Shown piece after piece: positions 17,385-27,336 of a stretch of DNA of 39,413 bases. The DNA lies in assembly GCA_029779695.1 (NCBI GenBank), contig JAKPAB010000217.1:1-39413 (forward strand), written 5' to 3'. Source of the stretch: Bacillota bacterium (GTDB lineage Bacteria; Bacillota; Clostridia; Lachnospirales; Lachnospiraceae). The translations under genes were made by a program, and so were the position numbers. Position 1 is the stretch's first letter. Each line of letters starts with the position of its first letter. The notes under the pieces are model-generated. The model saw only the letters and a program-made list of their open reading frames with translations, was not told the DNA's origin and searched no databases.

Positions 17385-20300
17385 ATGAAAAAATGGAAAA
17401 GCAGCATAGTGCCAAAGGTTATCAGCCTTGCAATGGCAGCTGCAATGACAGCAGCTCTACCGATGTCCCATGTATCGGCGACTGTTGTCACAGGAACCGG
17501 CGTAGAAGTACCGCAGGCAGTTAAGACTGAATATCCTGTAGACCTTGAGCTTCCGCTGGCAGAAGGACTTACAAATGCAAAACTATCTATTCCTGTCGAT
17601 AAGACCAAGGCAGACCTGGATGCACTTATATCAGGTAGTCAGATTAAGGCCTCTCTTGACAGGAATGCTGACAGAGTGTACCTAGATCCTGCATTATATC
17701 CTAATCAGAAGGCAGGCGGAGATCTATCTACTCTGGTAGCAGAAAACCAGCAGCCTATTTTTAAGAATGTTAATTATGCTTCATCAGAAAAAGATGGCAA
17801 AGTATATCTCGACGTAACATTCGATATGGGCAATTTCTTTTACAAAAAAAATAAAGATAGTACATATACTGCAGATTACAGTGTTCCCCATACTTGTGGC
17901 GGATACTATATGGACTATACCGGATATTTTAATTTCTCAGTATCAGATGGAACCAATACACTTGGCAAGTCTGATGTCAAAGTGGTTCCGTATGTAGGAT
18001 TCCACACCATGACAGAGGTCTATTCTAATGTTTCTGACATAGCAGCCAAGGCAACAGCTAATGGACTCTATGCCAAGGAAGCCAGCGTTGGGACATCTAC
18101 AGGCGGAAGAAATATTCCTTATCTGATAATTTCAGATAACAAATCAAGTGTAGATAAATGGCTTGATTTTACTGACGAGGCAGAAACAGATCCAAGCGGA
18201 ACATTAAAGAAGATCCAGAGCGGATCATATAATGATATTCGTGTGCCGGTTATGTACTCCAATGTCCATTCCAATGAGACAGCTGCTACAGACGGTATTA
18301 TGGACTTTGCCAAGACACTGGCCGATAACAAGGACATTTCCTATAAAAAACTGACCGGACTTACCGATGCAGGTCAGACTCAGCTCAATAAGGAGAGATC
18401 TGATAATAATCAGGCAGTTGCTGATCTTGTTAAAGACAAGATCTCATTCCTCGGTGCGATAAATGATGACCAGAGTGTATCCGGTAAGGTCAAGATGGAT
18501 GATTATTATACATACAGTAACAAAACTGTAAAAGTTAATGATCTGTTAGATGATGTATTCTTTATCATCGTTCCATCAGAGAACCCGGACGGACGTACAT
18601 TTTTATCACGTTATCCAGAGGGCGGATATGATCTGAACAGAGATAATTCATTCCAGACCACCAGTGAGACTGCTGCTATGCAGAAGCTCATCGGAACATA
18701 TAACCCTGTTTCACTGACAGAATTTCATGGAAGGATCAACCAGTTCCAGTGTGAACCTTGTGATCCGCCTCATGAGCCTAACTTTGAGTATGATCTTTTG
18801 TCGGATCATCTGATAAAGGGCGGCGAGGAATTAGGAGCTGCAGCAGTAGCAAATAACAAGAGTTATAACAGCTATGTGATTCCTGAAAGAGATTATCTAA
18901 AAGTAGATTCTTCCAAGAAAACAGGAACATATTGGGACTCACCATGGGATGATATGTCAACAAGCTATACACCACAGTTTGCTATGCTTCAGGGAACCTG
19001 TGCATATACTGTGGAGCTTCCGGCATATAATACGGATGCTACAATAGCAGTAAGCTATGGAATACTTGGTCAGGCTGATTATATAGCAGGAGAAAAGCTT
19101 GGATATCTCACATCACAGACCAAGATCTTTGAGAGAGCAGTCAGCAACCATAACTCAGATTCAATGCAGGAAGTAGGACAGTGGCTCTGTGATCAGACAG
19201 ATGCGGAGGGAGCAGAGAGCTCAGTTTTCAGACCTGAATATACAGGACAAGATGAAAACGGTAACTTCTACCCTGAGTGCTACATAATTCCTATGGACAA
19301 GAACAACCAGAAGAATCTACCGGCAGCAAGAGATATGCTTCAGATGCTTTCCAGAAATGATGTAAAAGTAAATTTTGCTGAAAAGACATTCACATATAAT
19401 GGCAAGGCATATCCAGCTGGGACAGCTATAATCTCTATGTATCAGGCCAAGAGATCGGTTGCAAACGGACTGCTGTATAACGGCACATTTATCAATAACT
19501 GGACTGTTCTCTATTCAGAGGGAATCACATGCTTCAATGAAGCTCGTGGCTTTGATATGGAGACAGTAACCAAACCGGTTGCTTACAGAACCATTGCATC
19601 ATCAATGGGTAAGGGACAGAATTACGCAGAGACAACCAAGACACTTGAGGCTGTTACCTCTACATTCTCAGGGATCGAAGGCGAAGATGTAATAATTAAA
19701 AATGTATCAGAAGACTCCACATCAGCTATCAATTATATACTGAAAAACGGTGGCAAGATCGCTATGATAACCTCCGGAGATAATATGGGGGATTTTATTT
19801 GCTCATTTGATACATACAAAACAGTTTCTGCAAAATATGTATTGACAGCAAGAGGCGTAGACGGAAGAACAATTTCTGCTAACTACATTTCAAAAGCACC
19901 AACAGTATATATAAATACAACAGGAGCACTGGAACCTTCATCAACAGGATATATCGGCACAAACCATGTAACATGGAATGCCTATGAAGAGCAGTATGGT
20001 TATGATAAGCTTGCAATGAAGCTTATGAACTTTAACGTTACCACAGATCCATCAAAAGCAGATGTTATTGCCGGAGCATGTTCCATTGATGATGGAGCAC
20101 TGACCAAGATCAAATCTGGAACACCATATATCGGTTATGGCTCAGCAGCAAATGATATATATGGATGTGGCGGAACTGCAGATACAGCTCTTTTTGGAAA
20201 TATGGTATCCAGGGATATGACAACTGATGCAGCTGCATTCCAGGACTGCCTTGGATATGTTACATATCCTGAGAAGACACTTACAAACGCTACATATATC

Positions 20301-21344
20301 AATGAAAATGATAACGTTATGTATGGATATTCAGACCTTGGAATGGGATATTTCTCCAAGATCCCTGATGGAGCCAAGGTTCTCGTGAAAATGGACGGGA
20401 CCAAGACACCTCAGGAAGGATTTATCCAGACATATACACCTGAGTTCAAGGCCGGATACGACAAGTACATAAACGGTTCTGTTCAGGGATTTGAGTATAA
20501 GGGAAAAGATCCTGATGGAAATAACATCAACGTAACTCTTTTTGCCAACTCACTTACCAATAAGGGTCATCAGAGAGATGAGTATGCATTTATAAGCAAC
20601 TTTATTTTCTCAAACATGCTGTCAGGTTCTTACCAGGCAACAGCAACATCAGCTAAAAAGGATGTTACCATCAATACAAATGGGGATGTGACTGATGCAG
20701 AGCTTACCAAGAATCTAATTTCTGCACTTGATGACACATCACTTTTACCTGGTAGCACGATCACGGCAACAGTTCCTGCAGGTGTCAAAGTTGAAAAGGC
20801 AGTATTCGCAGAAGCTAAGGCAAAAGGTATCAATATAACTCTTAAGTCAAGTGATGCCAAGGCAACATTCGCATTTGCAGCTGATAAGCTTGATAGTTCG
20901 ATCATTAAAGACATGGCATCATTTGATCCTACAGTTTCGATCGGAACATCAATTAAGAGCATTGACGATATATTGAAGAATCTCGATCCAAAGACCAAAA
21001 AGATCGATGTATCATTTGTATATAGCGGCAAGCTTCCGGGAGAGGCTGAGGTAACACTTGACTTGGCTGCAGCCGGATTCACTGATGGATCACTGATCTA
21101 CTTATATTATTTCGATCCTTCAGACAATCTGTTCTCACTTACAGACGCAGCGACTATCACTGCCGGAAAAGCAACATTTACAATGACTCATTGCTCGGAA
21201 TATGTTGCATCCAATGCAGTACTTCCTGTTCAGTACCTTAAAAAGGCACCCAAGACCGGAGTTGTAGTTAATGGATTCTATGTAATAGCAGCAATGATGG
21301 GTCTCGCATTTGTTGGATTTATGCTTATGCGTAAGGAAAAGTAA
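17385..21344 (+). CDS. Secreted M14-family zinc carboxypeptidase with sortase-type C-terminus
   Basis: Likely a surface metallocarboxypeptidase releasing C-terminal residues from peptides or wall peptides. It has 1319 residues. A signal peptide (about 1-32) ends near HVSA. The M14 zinc ligands are His295 and Glu298 in NVHSNE and His448 in TEFHGR; NPDGR and DLNRDN supply substrate residues, and Glu544 in YTVELPAY matches the catalytic glutamate. A large middle part (about 620-1115), ending in a GHQRDEYAF segment, may be a glutaminase-like Rossmann domain, as known in some big M14 proteins; this is inference. A module at about 1132-1277 is shared with the 5'-nucleotidase encoded near 31977-32420. 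The end is APKTG (P at 1289), a hydrophobic helix and RKEK, a cell-wall sorting signal. Confidence 0.88.
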   Translation: MKKWKSSIVPKVISLAMAAAMTAALPMSHVSATVVTGTGVEVPQAVKTEYPVDLELPLAEGLTNAKLSIPVDKTKADLDALISGSQIKASLDRNADRVYLDPALYPNQKAGGDLSTLVAENQQPIFKNVNYASSEKDGKVYLDVTFDMGNFFYKKNKDSTYTADYSVPHTCGGYYMDYTGYFNFSVSDGTNTLGKSDVKVVPYVGFHTMTEVYSNVSDIAAKATANGLYAKEASVGTSTGGRNIPYLIISDNKSSVDKWLDFTDEAETDPSGTLKKIQSGSYNDIRVPVMYSNVHSNETAATDGIMDFAKTLADNKDISYKKLTGLTDAGQTQLNKERSDNNQAVADLVKDKISFLGAINDDQSVSGKVKMDDYYTYSNKTVKVNDLLDDVFFIIVPSENPDGRTFLSRYPEGGYDLNRDNSFQTTSETAAMQKLIGTYNPVSLTEFHGRINQFQCEPCDPPHEPNFEYDLLSDHLIKGGEELGAAAVANNKSYNSYVIPERDYLKVDSSKKTGTYWDSPWDDMSTSYTPQFAMLQGTCAYTVELPAYNTDATIAVSYGILGQADYIAGEKLGYLTSQTKIFERAVSNHNSDSMQEVGQWLCDQTDAEGAESSVFRPEYTGQDENGNFYPECYIIPMDKNNQKNLPAARDMLQMLSRNDVKVNFAEKTFTYNGKAYPAGTAIISMYQAKRSVANGLLYNGTFINNWTVLYSEGITCFNEARGFDMETVTKPVAYRTIASSMGKGQNYAETTKTLEAVTSTFSGIEGEDVIIKNVSEDSTSAINYILKNGGKIAMITSGDNMGDFICSFDTYKTVSAKYVLTARGVDGRTISANYISKAPTVYINTTGALEPSSTGYIGTNHVTWNAYEEQYGYDKLAMKLMNFNVTTDPSKADVIAGACSIDDGALTKIKSGTPYIGYGSAANDIYGCGGTADTALFGNMVSRDMTTDAAAFQDCLGYVTYPEKTLTNATYINENDNVMYGYSDLGMGYFSKIPDGAKVLVKMDGTKTPQEGFIQTYTPEFKAGYDKYINGSVQGFEYKGKDPDGNNINVTLFANSLTNKGHQRDEYAFISNFIFSNMLSGSYQATATSAKKDVTINTNGDVTDAELTKNLISALDDTSLLPGSTITATVPAGVKVEKAVFAEAKAKGINITLKSSDAKATFAFAADKLDSSIIKDMASFDPTVSIGTSIKSIDDILKNLDPKTKKIDVSFVYSGKLPGEAEVTLDLAAAGFTDGSLIYLYYFDPSDNLFSLTDAATITAGKATFTMTHCSEYVASNAVLPVQYLKKAPKTGVVVNGFYVIAAMMGLAFVGFMLMRKEK

Positions 21345-21388
21345 GTTTATAAATATAAAATAGTTATTTTAAATATCACATATAAAGG

Positions 21389-21430
21389 GAACCTTGAAGT
21401 TAAAACAAGCTTCAAGGTTCTTTTTTATTT
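21389..21430 (+). terminator. Rho-independent terminator of the M14 peptidase gene
   Basis: GAACCTTGAAG (21389-21399) pairs perfectly with CTTCAAGGTTC (21410-21420) around a 10-base loop, followed by TTTTTTATTT. Confidence 0.93.
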
Positions 21431-21472
21431 TAGTTCAGTATGTTTTTAATTCGAAACCACCCAACTTTATTA

Positions 21473-21500
21473 TTGAATCGGAGAATAAATATGTTAGAAT
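21473..21500 (+). promoter_or_regulatory. Predicted promoter of ppdK
   Basis: TTGAAT (21473-21478) and TAGAAT (21495-21500) are 16 bases apart. It leaves a leader of about 90 bases before the AGGAGGAAGAG ribosome binding site. Confidence 0.5.
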
Positions 21501-21594
21501 ATTAACGGTGCTGTTGTAAGAAAATGATAATTTTTTACTCACACATTGGGTGTAATATGTAATATTTAATGATTGATTTAGGAGGAAGAGCAAA

Positions 21595-24234
21595 ATGGCT
21601 AACAAATGGGTCTATATGTTCACAGAAGGAAACGCAAGCATGCGTGAGCTTCTTGGAGGAAAAGGTGCTAACCTTGCCGAGATGACAAATATCGGTCTAC
21701 CTGTACCACAGGGTTTCATTATTACAACTGAGGCTTGTACTCAGTATTATGAGGATGGTCGTAAGATCAGTGACGAAATCATGGCTCAGGTTATGGAAGG
21801 TGTTAAGAAGATGGAAGGGGTCAACGGTAAGACTTTTGGCGACCTTGAAAATCCTCTTCTCGTATCAGTACGTTCAGGAGCAAGAGCTTCTATGCCTGGT
21901 ATGATGGATACAATCCTCAATCTTGGACTCAATGATGATGTAGTTGCTGCTATGATCGCAGGCAACCCTGATCCTAAGTTCGAGAGATTTGTATATGATT
22001 CATATAGAAGATTTATTCAGATGTTCTCAGACGTAGTAATGGAAGTTGGTAAGAAATATTTCGAACAGCTTATCGACGCTATGAAAGAGAAGAAGGGTGT
22101 TCAGTTTGACGTAGATCTTACTGCAGCAGACCTTAAGGAACTTGCAACTGAATTTAAGGCAGAGTATAAGAAACAGCTAGGTCAGGACTTCCCTTCAGAC
22201 CCTGTTGAGCAGTTACAGCTTGCTGTAGAGGCTGTATTCAGATCATGGGATAATCCTCGTGCCAATGTATATAGAAGAGATAATGATATTCCTTATTCAT
22301 GGGGAACAGCTGTAAGCGTAATGCCTATGGTATTTGGTAACCTTAATGATGAGTCCGGTACCGGTGTTGCATTCACACGTGATCCTGCAACAGGCGAGAA
22401 GAAACTCATGGGTGAGTTCCTCAAGAACGCACAGGGCGAGGACGTTGTTGCCGGAGTTCGTACACCTATGCCTATAGCAAAGATGGAACAGGAATTCCCT
22501 GAAGCATTCAAAGAATTCGTAAAGGTATGTGATACACTTGAGAATCACTATCATGACATGCAGGATATGGAGTTCACTGTAGAGAACAAGAAGCTCTATA
22601 TGCTTCAGTGCCGTAATGGTAAGAGAACAGCTCAGGCTGCTCTTAAGATCGCTTGTGACCTCGTTGATGAGGGAATGAAGACAGAGAAGGAAGCTGTTGC
22701 GATGATCGATCCTCGTAACCTTGATACACTTCTTCATCCTCAGTTCGATACTGTTGCTCTTAAGGCTGCAACACCTATTGGAAAAGGTCTTGGCGCTTCT
22801 CCGGGAGCTGCTTGCGGTAAGGTCGTATTTACAGCAGATGATGCTGTTGAATGGGATGCTAAGGGTGAAAAGATAATCCTTGTTCGTCTCGAGACATCTC
22901 CTGAGGATATTACAGGAATGAAGTCTGCTGAAGGTATCTTGACAGTTCGTGGTGGTATGACATCACATGCTGCAGTTGTTGCCCGTGGTATGGGCGAGTG
23001 CTGTGTATCTGGATGTGGCGACATCAAGATGGACGAAGAAAATAAGAAGTTTACACTCGATGGAAAAGAATTCCACGAGGGAGATTTCATTTCTATTGAT
23101 GGTACTACAGGAAACATCTATGATGGAGTTATCAAGACAGTTGATGCTACTATCGCCGGTGAATTCGGACGTATCATGGGATGGGCTGACAAATATAGAA
23201 AACTTAAGGTTAGAACTAATGCTGATACTCCTAATGATGCTAAGAAGGCAAGAGAATTAGGAGCAGAGGGAATCGGTCTTTGCCGTACAGAGCACATGTT
23301 CTTTGACGAGACACGTATCGCTGCTTTCCGTGAGATGATCTGTGCTGATACCAAGGAAGAAAGAGAAGTAGCTCTTGACAAGATCCTTCCTTATCAGCAG
23401 GGAGACTTCGAAGGACTCTTCGAAGCTATGGAGGGTGACCCTACCACTATCAGATTCCTTGATCCTCCTCTTCATGAATTCGTACCTCAGACTGAGGAAG
23501 ATATTAAGAAGCTTGCAGATGCTCAGGGTAAGTCAGTAGAGACAATCAAGAACATTATTGCAGGACTGAAAGAATTTAATCCTATGATGGGTCACAGAGG
23601 ATGTCGTCTCACAGTTACATTCCCTGAAATCGCAGTTATGCAGACTAAGGCTGTTATCCGTGCAGCTATCAATGTACAGAAGAAGCATGCTGGTTGGAAG
23701 GTTGTTCCTGAGATCATGATCCCTCTTATCTGTGAGATCAAAGAGTTTAAGTTTGTCAAAAATATCGTTGTTGAGACAGCTGATGCTGAGATCAAGGCAG
23801 CAGGAATCGATCTCAAGTATGAAGTTGGTACTATGATCGAGATCCCTAGAGCAGCTCTTCTTGCTGATGAGATCGCTAAGGAAGCTGATTTCTTCTGCTT
23901 CGGTACTAATGATCTTACTCAGATGACATTCGGATTCTCACGTGATGACGCTGGTAAGTTCCTTGGATCTTACTATGATGAGAAGATCTTCGAGTCGGAT
24001 CCGTTTGCTAAGCTCGATCAGGAAGGCGTTGGCAAGCTCATGGACTACGCTGTTAAGTCAGGTCGTCCTGTTAATCCTAAGCTTCATTGCGGAATCTGTG
24101 GAGAGCACGGTGGTGATCCTACATCAGTTGAGTTCTGTCACAAGATCGGTCTTGACTATGTATCATGCTCACCTTTCCGTGTACCTGTAGCTCGTCTTGC
24201 AGCAGCACAGGCAGCTATCAAAGATGAGAAATAA
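21595..24234 (+). CDS. ppdK: Pyruvate,phosphate dikinase
   Basis: Interconverts PEP, AMP and PPi with pyruvate, ATP and Pi. In many anaerobic Clostridia it acts in PPi-linked glycolysis or gluconeogenesis. It has 879 residues. The N-terminal ATP-grasp domain begins GGKGANLAEMTNIGLPVPQGF. The phosphohistidine is His458 in GGMTSHAAVVARGMG. The C-terminal PEP-binding barrel has EGIGLCRTEHMF, MIEIPRA, FGTNDLTQMTFG and CGICGEHGGDP, with the likely acid/base cysteine near residue 835. Arginine codons are almost all CGT or AGA, consistent with high expression. It forms a single-gene unit with its own promoter and terminator. Confidence 0.97.
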   Translation: MANKWVYMFTEGNASMRELLGGKGANLAEMTNIGLPVPQGFIITTEACTQYYEDGRKISDEIMAQVMEGVKKMEGVNGKTFGDLENPLLVSVRSGARASMPGMMDTILNLGLNDDVVAAMIAGNPDPKFERFVYDSYRRFIQMFSDVVMEVGKKYFEQLIDAMKEKKGVQFDVDLTAADLKELATEFKAEYKKQLGQDFPSDPVEQLQLAVEAVFRSWDNPRANVYRRDNDIPYSWGTAVSVMPMVFGNLNDESGTGVAFTRDPATGEKKLMGEFLKNAQGEDVVAGVRTPMPIAKMEQEFPEAFKEFVKVCDTLENHYHDMQDMEFTVENKKLYMLQCRNGKRTAQAALKIACDLVDEGMKTEKEAVAMIDPRNLDTLLHPQFDTVALKAATPIGKGLGASPGAACGKVVFTADDAVEWDAKGEKIILVRLETSPEDITGMKSAEGILTVRGGMTSHAAVVARGMGECCVSGCGDIKMDEENKKFTLDGKEFHEGDFISIDGTTGNIYDGVIKTVDATIAGEFGRIMGWADKYRKLKVRTNADTPNDAKKARELGAEGIGLCRTEHMFFDETRIAAFREMICADTKEEREVALDKILPYQQGDFEGLFEAMEGDPTTIRFLDPPLHEFVPQTEEDIKKLADAQGKSVETIKNIIAGLKEFNPMMGHRGCRLTVTFPEIAVMQTKAVIRAAINVQKKHAGWKVVPEIMIPLICEIKEFKFVKNIVVETADAEIKAAGIDLKYEVGTMIEIPRAALLADEIAKEADFFCFGTNDLTQMTFGFSRDDAGKFLGSYYDEKIFESDPFAKLDQEGVGKLMDYAVKSGRPVNPKLHCGICGEHGGDPTSVEFCHKIGLDYVSCSPFRVPVARLAAAQAAIKDEK

Positions 24235-24267
24235 TTTATAACAATAAAATATAATCTTTAATATTTT

Positions 24268-24306
24268 AACCCGGGAGGCCTGAACAAGACTTTCTGGGTT
24301 TTTTAT
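24268..24306 (+). terminator. Rho-independent terminator of ppdK
   Basis: AACCCGGGAG from 24268 pairs with a CTTTCTGGGTT arm ending at 24300, including G-T pairs, and is followed by a T run. Confidence 0.8.
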
Positions 24307-24350
24307 AGTTATAATAAAATTATGTTATGAAAAAATCTAAAATAAGTAGA

Positions 24351-24378
24351 TTGAAAGAGTGAAACGAAGTATTATTAT
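24351..24378 (+). promoter_or_regulatory. Predicted promoter of the nitroreductase gene
   Basis: TTGAAA (24351-24356) and TATTAT (24373-24378) are 16 bases apart. The predicted leader is about 95 bases and shows no obvious fold. Confidence 0.45.
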
Positions 24379-24478
24379 CCCAAGTGAGTCTTTTTTGAAA
24401 ATGTAAGATTTATGGCAATGCAATTTCTATAATTTAAACAAGCACAGATTCACATTATATTCAAAAGGAGGAACTACC

Positions 24479-25006
24479 ATGAGTGAGGCAATGAAAAACA
24501 TTCTAACCAGACGAAGCGTAAGAAAGTATAAGTCTGAGACAGTACCAAAGGATATGATTGATAAAATCCTAGAGGCTGGTGAGTTTGCCGCAAGCGGCAT
24601 GGGTAAGCAGAGCCCAATCATGATTGCTGTAACTGATAAAAAAATCAGAGATGAGCTTGCAGAGGATAATAGGAAGATCGCTGGATGGAATGAGGGATTT
24701 GACCCATTCTATGGCGCTTCAACAGTGATCATCGTATTGGCAGATAAAAATATGCCAACAGGAATATACGATGGTAGCTGTGTAATGGAGAACCTTATGC
24801 TGGCAGCGCATGATGAAGGTCTGGGAAGTTGCTGGGTACATAGAGCAAAGGAAGAATTCGAGATGCCTAAGTGGCAGAAATGGTTGACAAGCCTTGGCAT
24901 CGAGGGGGAGTTCGAAGGAATCGGACATTGCATATTGGGATATCCGGATGGTGATGAGCCTAAGGCAGCCCAGAGGAAGCCTAATAGGATATTTTGGGCA
25001 GAGTAA
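24479..25006 (+). CDS. Nitroreductase-family flavoprotein
   Basis: An FMN-dependent NAD(P)H oxidoreductase of the nitroreductase superfamily; the natural substrate is unknown. It has 175 residues, near the short end of the family. The N-terminus has the hallmark ILTRRSVRKYKSETVPKD, whose Arg residues contact the FMN phosphate. The mid part has VMENLMLAAHDEGLGSCWV, the conserved helix and strand beside the flavin. The C-terminus has HCILGYPDG followed by a short basic tail (KAAQRKPNR). The start follows AAAGGAGGAAC, a near-perfect ribosome binding site. It likely acts in the cytosol as a homodimer. Confidence 0.9.
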   Translation: MSEAMKNILTRRSVRKYKSETVPKDMIDKILEAGEFAASGMGKQSPIMIAVTDKKIRDELAEDNRKIAGWNEGFDPFYGASTVIIVLADKNMPTGIYDGSCVMENLMLAAHDEGLGSCWVHRAKEEFEMPKWQKWLTSLGIEGEFEGIGHCILGYPDGDEPKAAQRKPNRIFWAE

Positions 25007-25174
25007 AAAGAGTTTTATTTTTAGATATTTTGATTTATTAAATATCTGTAAACTTTAAATAAATGTTGTTATAACCACGTAAAACCCACGACAATAGTAT
25101 TAATCTCTTTTTGAAAAAGAAAAAAGCAATATCATTTTAAAACTACTTCGAATTTGAAAAGGAGGCGTGATTTT

Positions 25175-25900
25175 ATGAATGGTGCATTTTCAGTTGCTAA
25201 GATACATAAACCCAAGGAAGGACTGACAGTATCTACATCAGCGGGGATTACATCTGAGACCAGGATAACATGGTTCTCACTTGGGGCTGGAACAGATATT
25301 AGCGCAGAGACCTATGACACACCTGTCATATATATTGGAATGGGTGGAAATGGTAGATTTGTAACTTCTAATAAAAACACATGTAAAAAGGTTGGAGTCA
25401 GTAATGTATCCAATAAAGTATCCAATGAAGTATCCAATGAAGTATCAAATGAAGAAACAGGAAAGATATTAGGTACCGGGGATGTGTTGATAATACAGCC
25501 TGGAACATTATCAGGAACTGAGACGGAAGATGGATTTGTGTACGGCGAGATAATGCCGATGGAGGCAATTAATATGAATAATTTAGTTAAACCAGGTGAA
25601 GTATTTAATCTAGCAGGATTATTACCATACGAAGATGGAAGCATTGTGAATATGGATGTTGCATCGAATGATGCCATGAAGTTTGTATTGATGTCATTTG
25701 ATCAGGGAACAGGACTATCGGCGCATAGAGCACCGGGAGATGCTTTGGTTTTTGCCCTGGAGGGCAAGGCGATCATCGGATATGAGGGTCAGGATTATCC
25801 TATAGAAGCCGGTCAGACATTTAGGTTTGAAAAAAATGGATTGCATTCTGTGACAGCAGATGGGAAGTTCAAGATGGCTTTGCTTTTGACATTGAAATAA
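25175..25900 (+). CDS. Bicupin-domain protein
   Basis: A protein of 241 residues with two cupin-like halves. The C-terminal half is clear: GTGLSAHRAPGDALVFALEGKAIIGYEGQDY then GQTFRFEKNGLHSV matches the two cupin motifs, with possible metal ligands His in SAHRAPGD and LHSV. The N-terminal half is degenerate and is interrupted at about residues 75-93 by a VSN(E/K) repeat. Such cupins without another domain often bind small molecules or metal; no substrate can be named. The start at 25175 is chosen because AAAAGGAGGCG precedes it; an in-frame TTG at 25154 would start inside that ribosome binding site. It follows the nitroreductase by 168 bases with no clear terminator. Confidence 0.82.
   Translation: MNGAFSVAKIHKPKEGLTVSTSAGITSETRITWFSLGAGTDISAETYDTPVIYIGMGGNGRFVTSNKNTCKKVGVSNVSNKVSNEVSNEVSNEETGKILGTGDVLIIQPGTLSGTETEDGFVYGEIMPMEAINMNNLVKPGEVFNLAGLLPYEDGSIVNMDVASNDAMKFVLMSFDQGTGLSAHRAPGDALVFALEGKAIIGYEGQDYPIEAGQTFRFEKNGLHSVTADGKFKMALLLTLK
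25406..25453 (+). repeat. Four-copy 12-bp in-frame tandem repeat in the cupin gene
   Basis: Four units based on GTATCCAATGAA run at 25406, 25418, 25430 and 25442. The two middle copies are identical, and the first and last each differ by one base. A diverged partial copy precedes them. Each unit encodes VSN plus Glu or Lys, so a copy number change would not break the frame. Confidence 0.92.
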
Positions 25901-25985
25901 AAGCAGATTTTTAAAAAATAAGGACATATACTAATATAATCACTTGATTACACACTGTTGAATTTTTATAAAGGGAGATAACAAC

Positions 25986-27272
25986 ATGAAGGAATTGAAA
26001 ATTGAAAAGGTATATGGAAGACAGATCATGGATTCAAGAGGCAATCCTACGGTTGAAGCAGAAGTGACGCTGAGTGATGGAACCATAGGAAGAGGAAGTG
26101 TACCTTCCGGTGCATCTACAGGCGAGTTTGAGGCACTTGAACTACGAGATGGCGACAAGAGCAGATACCAAGGGAAGGGAGTCAGCGTTGCTGTCTCTAA
26201 TATCAATGAGATCATCGATCCACTGCTTCATGGAATAGATCCTTCTAATCTTTATATGATAGATAAGATCATGATGGATTGCGATGGAACAGATGATAAA
26301 TCAAAATTGGGAGCTAATGCGATACTGGCAGTATCGATTGCCAGCTGTCGTGCAGCATCGATTGCTCTTGGCATGCCGCTGTATCGTTTCTTCGGTGGAG
26401 TCAATGCAACTACGCTTCCAGTACCAATGATGAATATAGTAAATGGAGGAGTACATGCTCTTTCGTCAGGGCTGGATGTTCAGGAATTTATGATAATGCC
26501 AGTGGGAGCTAAATCTTTTCATCAGGGACTTCGCTGGTGTACAGAGGTTTTTCATACGCTGGCCGATATACTGAAGGAACGAGGCCTTGCAACATCTGTA
26601 GGCGATGAGGGTGGGTTCGCACCGGCATTATCGTCTGATGAAGAGGCAATTGAGATCATACTTGAAGCTGTTAAGAGAGCTGGATATGAGCCAAAGAGAG
26701 ATTTTATGATAGCTATGGATGCAGCATCTTCGGAATGGAAGAGCGGTGAGATAGGTACGTATGATCTGCCAAAGGCAGGAAAAAAATATACATCGGAAGA
26801 GCTGATACAGCACTGGAAGAAGCTAGTGGATAAATATCCGATAGTTTCCATCGAAGATCCGCTTGATGAGGAAGACTGGGCCGGATGGCAGAAGATCACG
26901 AGGGAGCTCGGAGACAGGGTTCAATTGGTAGGAGATGATCTTTTCGTAACCAATACAGAGCGTTTGAGCAAGGGAATCGAGCTTGGATGCGCCAATTCTA
27001 TTCTGATCAAGCTTAATCAGATCGGATCAGTTTCGGAGACTCTTGCAGCGATAAAAATGGCACAAAAGGCTGGATATACGGCAATCATATCCCATCGTTC
27101 AGGTGAGACTGAGGATACAACAATAGCAGATCTGGCAGTTGCATTGAATGCCGGTCGGATCAAGACAGGAGCACCATCCAGGTCAGAGCGTGTGGCAAAA
27201 TATAATCAGCTGCTTAGGATCGAAGAAGAGCTGGGATATGGAGCAGTGTACCCGGGAATGGGAGCTTTTTAA
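25986..27272 (+). CDS. eno: Enolase
   Basis: Converts 2-phosphoglycerate to PEP in glycolysis. It has 428 residues, normal length. The N-terminus reads [18 protein letters not shown], with [17 protein letters not shown] next. Catalytic Glu is in GDEGGFAP, metal ligands are in [17 protein letters not shown] and GDDLFVTN, and the catalytic Lys is in LIKLNQIG, then [10 protein letters not shown]. All key residues are present. Codon use is unbiased: all six arginine codons occur and ATA is frequent, unlike ppdK nearby, which is odd for a main glycolytic enzyme. It may be a second enolase copy. The start follows AAGGGAGA. The small ferredoxin follows after 64 bases. Confidence 0.95.
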   Translation: MKELKIEKVYGRQIMDSRGNPTVEAEVTLSDGTIGRGSVPSGASTGEFEALELRDGDKSRYQGKGVSVAVSNINEIIDPLLHGIDPSNLYMIDKIMMDCDGTDDKSKLGANAILAVSIASCRAASIALGMPLYRFFGGVNATTLPVPMMNIVNGGVHALSSGLDVQEFMIMPVGAKSFHQGLRWCTEVFHTLADILKERGLATSVGDEGGFAPALSSDEEAIEIILEAVKRAGYEPKRDFMIAMDAASSEWKSGEIGTYDLPKAGKKYTSEELIQHWKKLVDKYPIVSIEDPLDEEDWAGWQKITRELGDRVQLVGDDLFVTNTERLSKGIELGCANSILIKLNQIGSVSETLAAIKMAQKAGYTAIISHRSGETEDTTIADLAVALNAGRIKTGAPSRSERVAKYNQLLRIEEELGYGAVYPGMGAF

Positions 27273-27336
27273 AATAATATTTTTATTTAAGCGTAGTTTT
27301 ATTTTTAATTAATAATAGTAAATGGAGGCATTAATC

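Noticed and set aside
25023-25047. Hairpin AGATATTT/AAATATCT after the nitroreductase gene as a terminator
   Set aside because: All stem pairs but two are A-T and no T tract follows.
25944-25972. Promoter TTGATT-17-TATAAA before enolase
   Set aside because: Transcription would start inside the ribosome binding site, leaving no usable leader.
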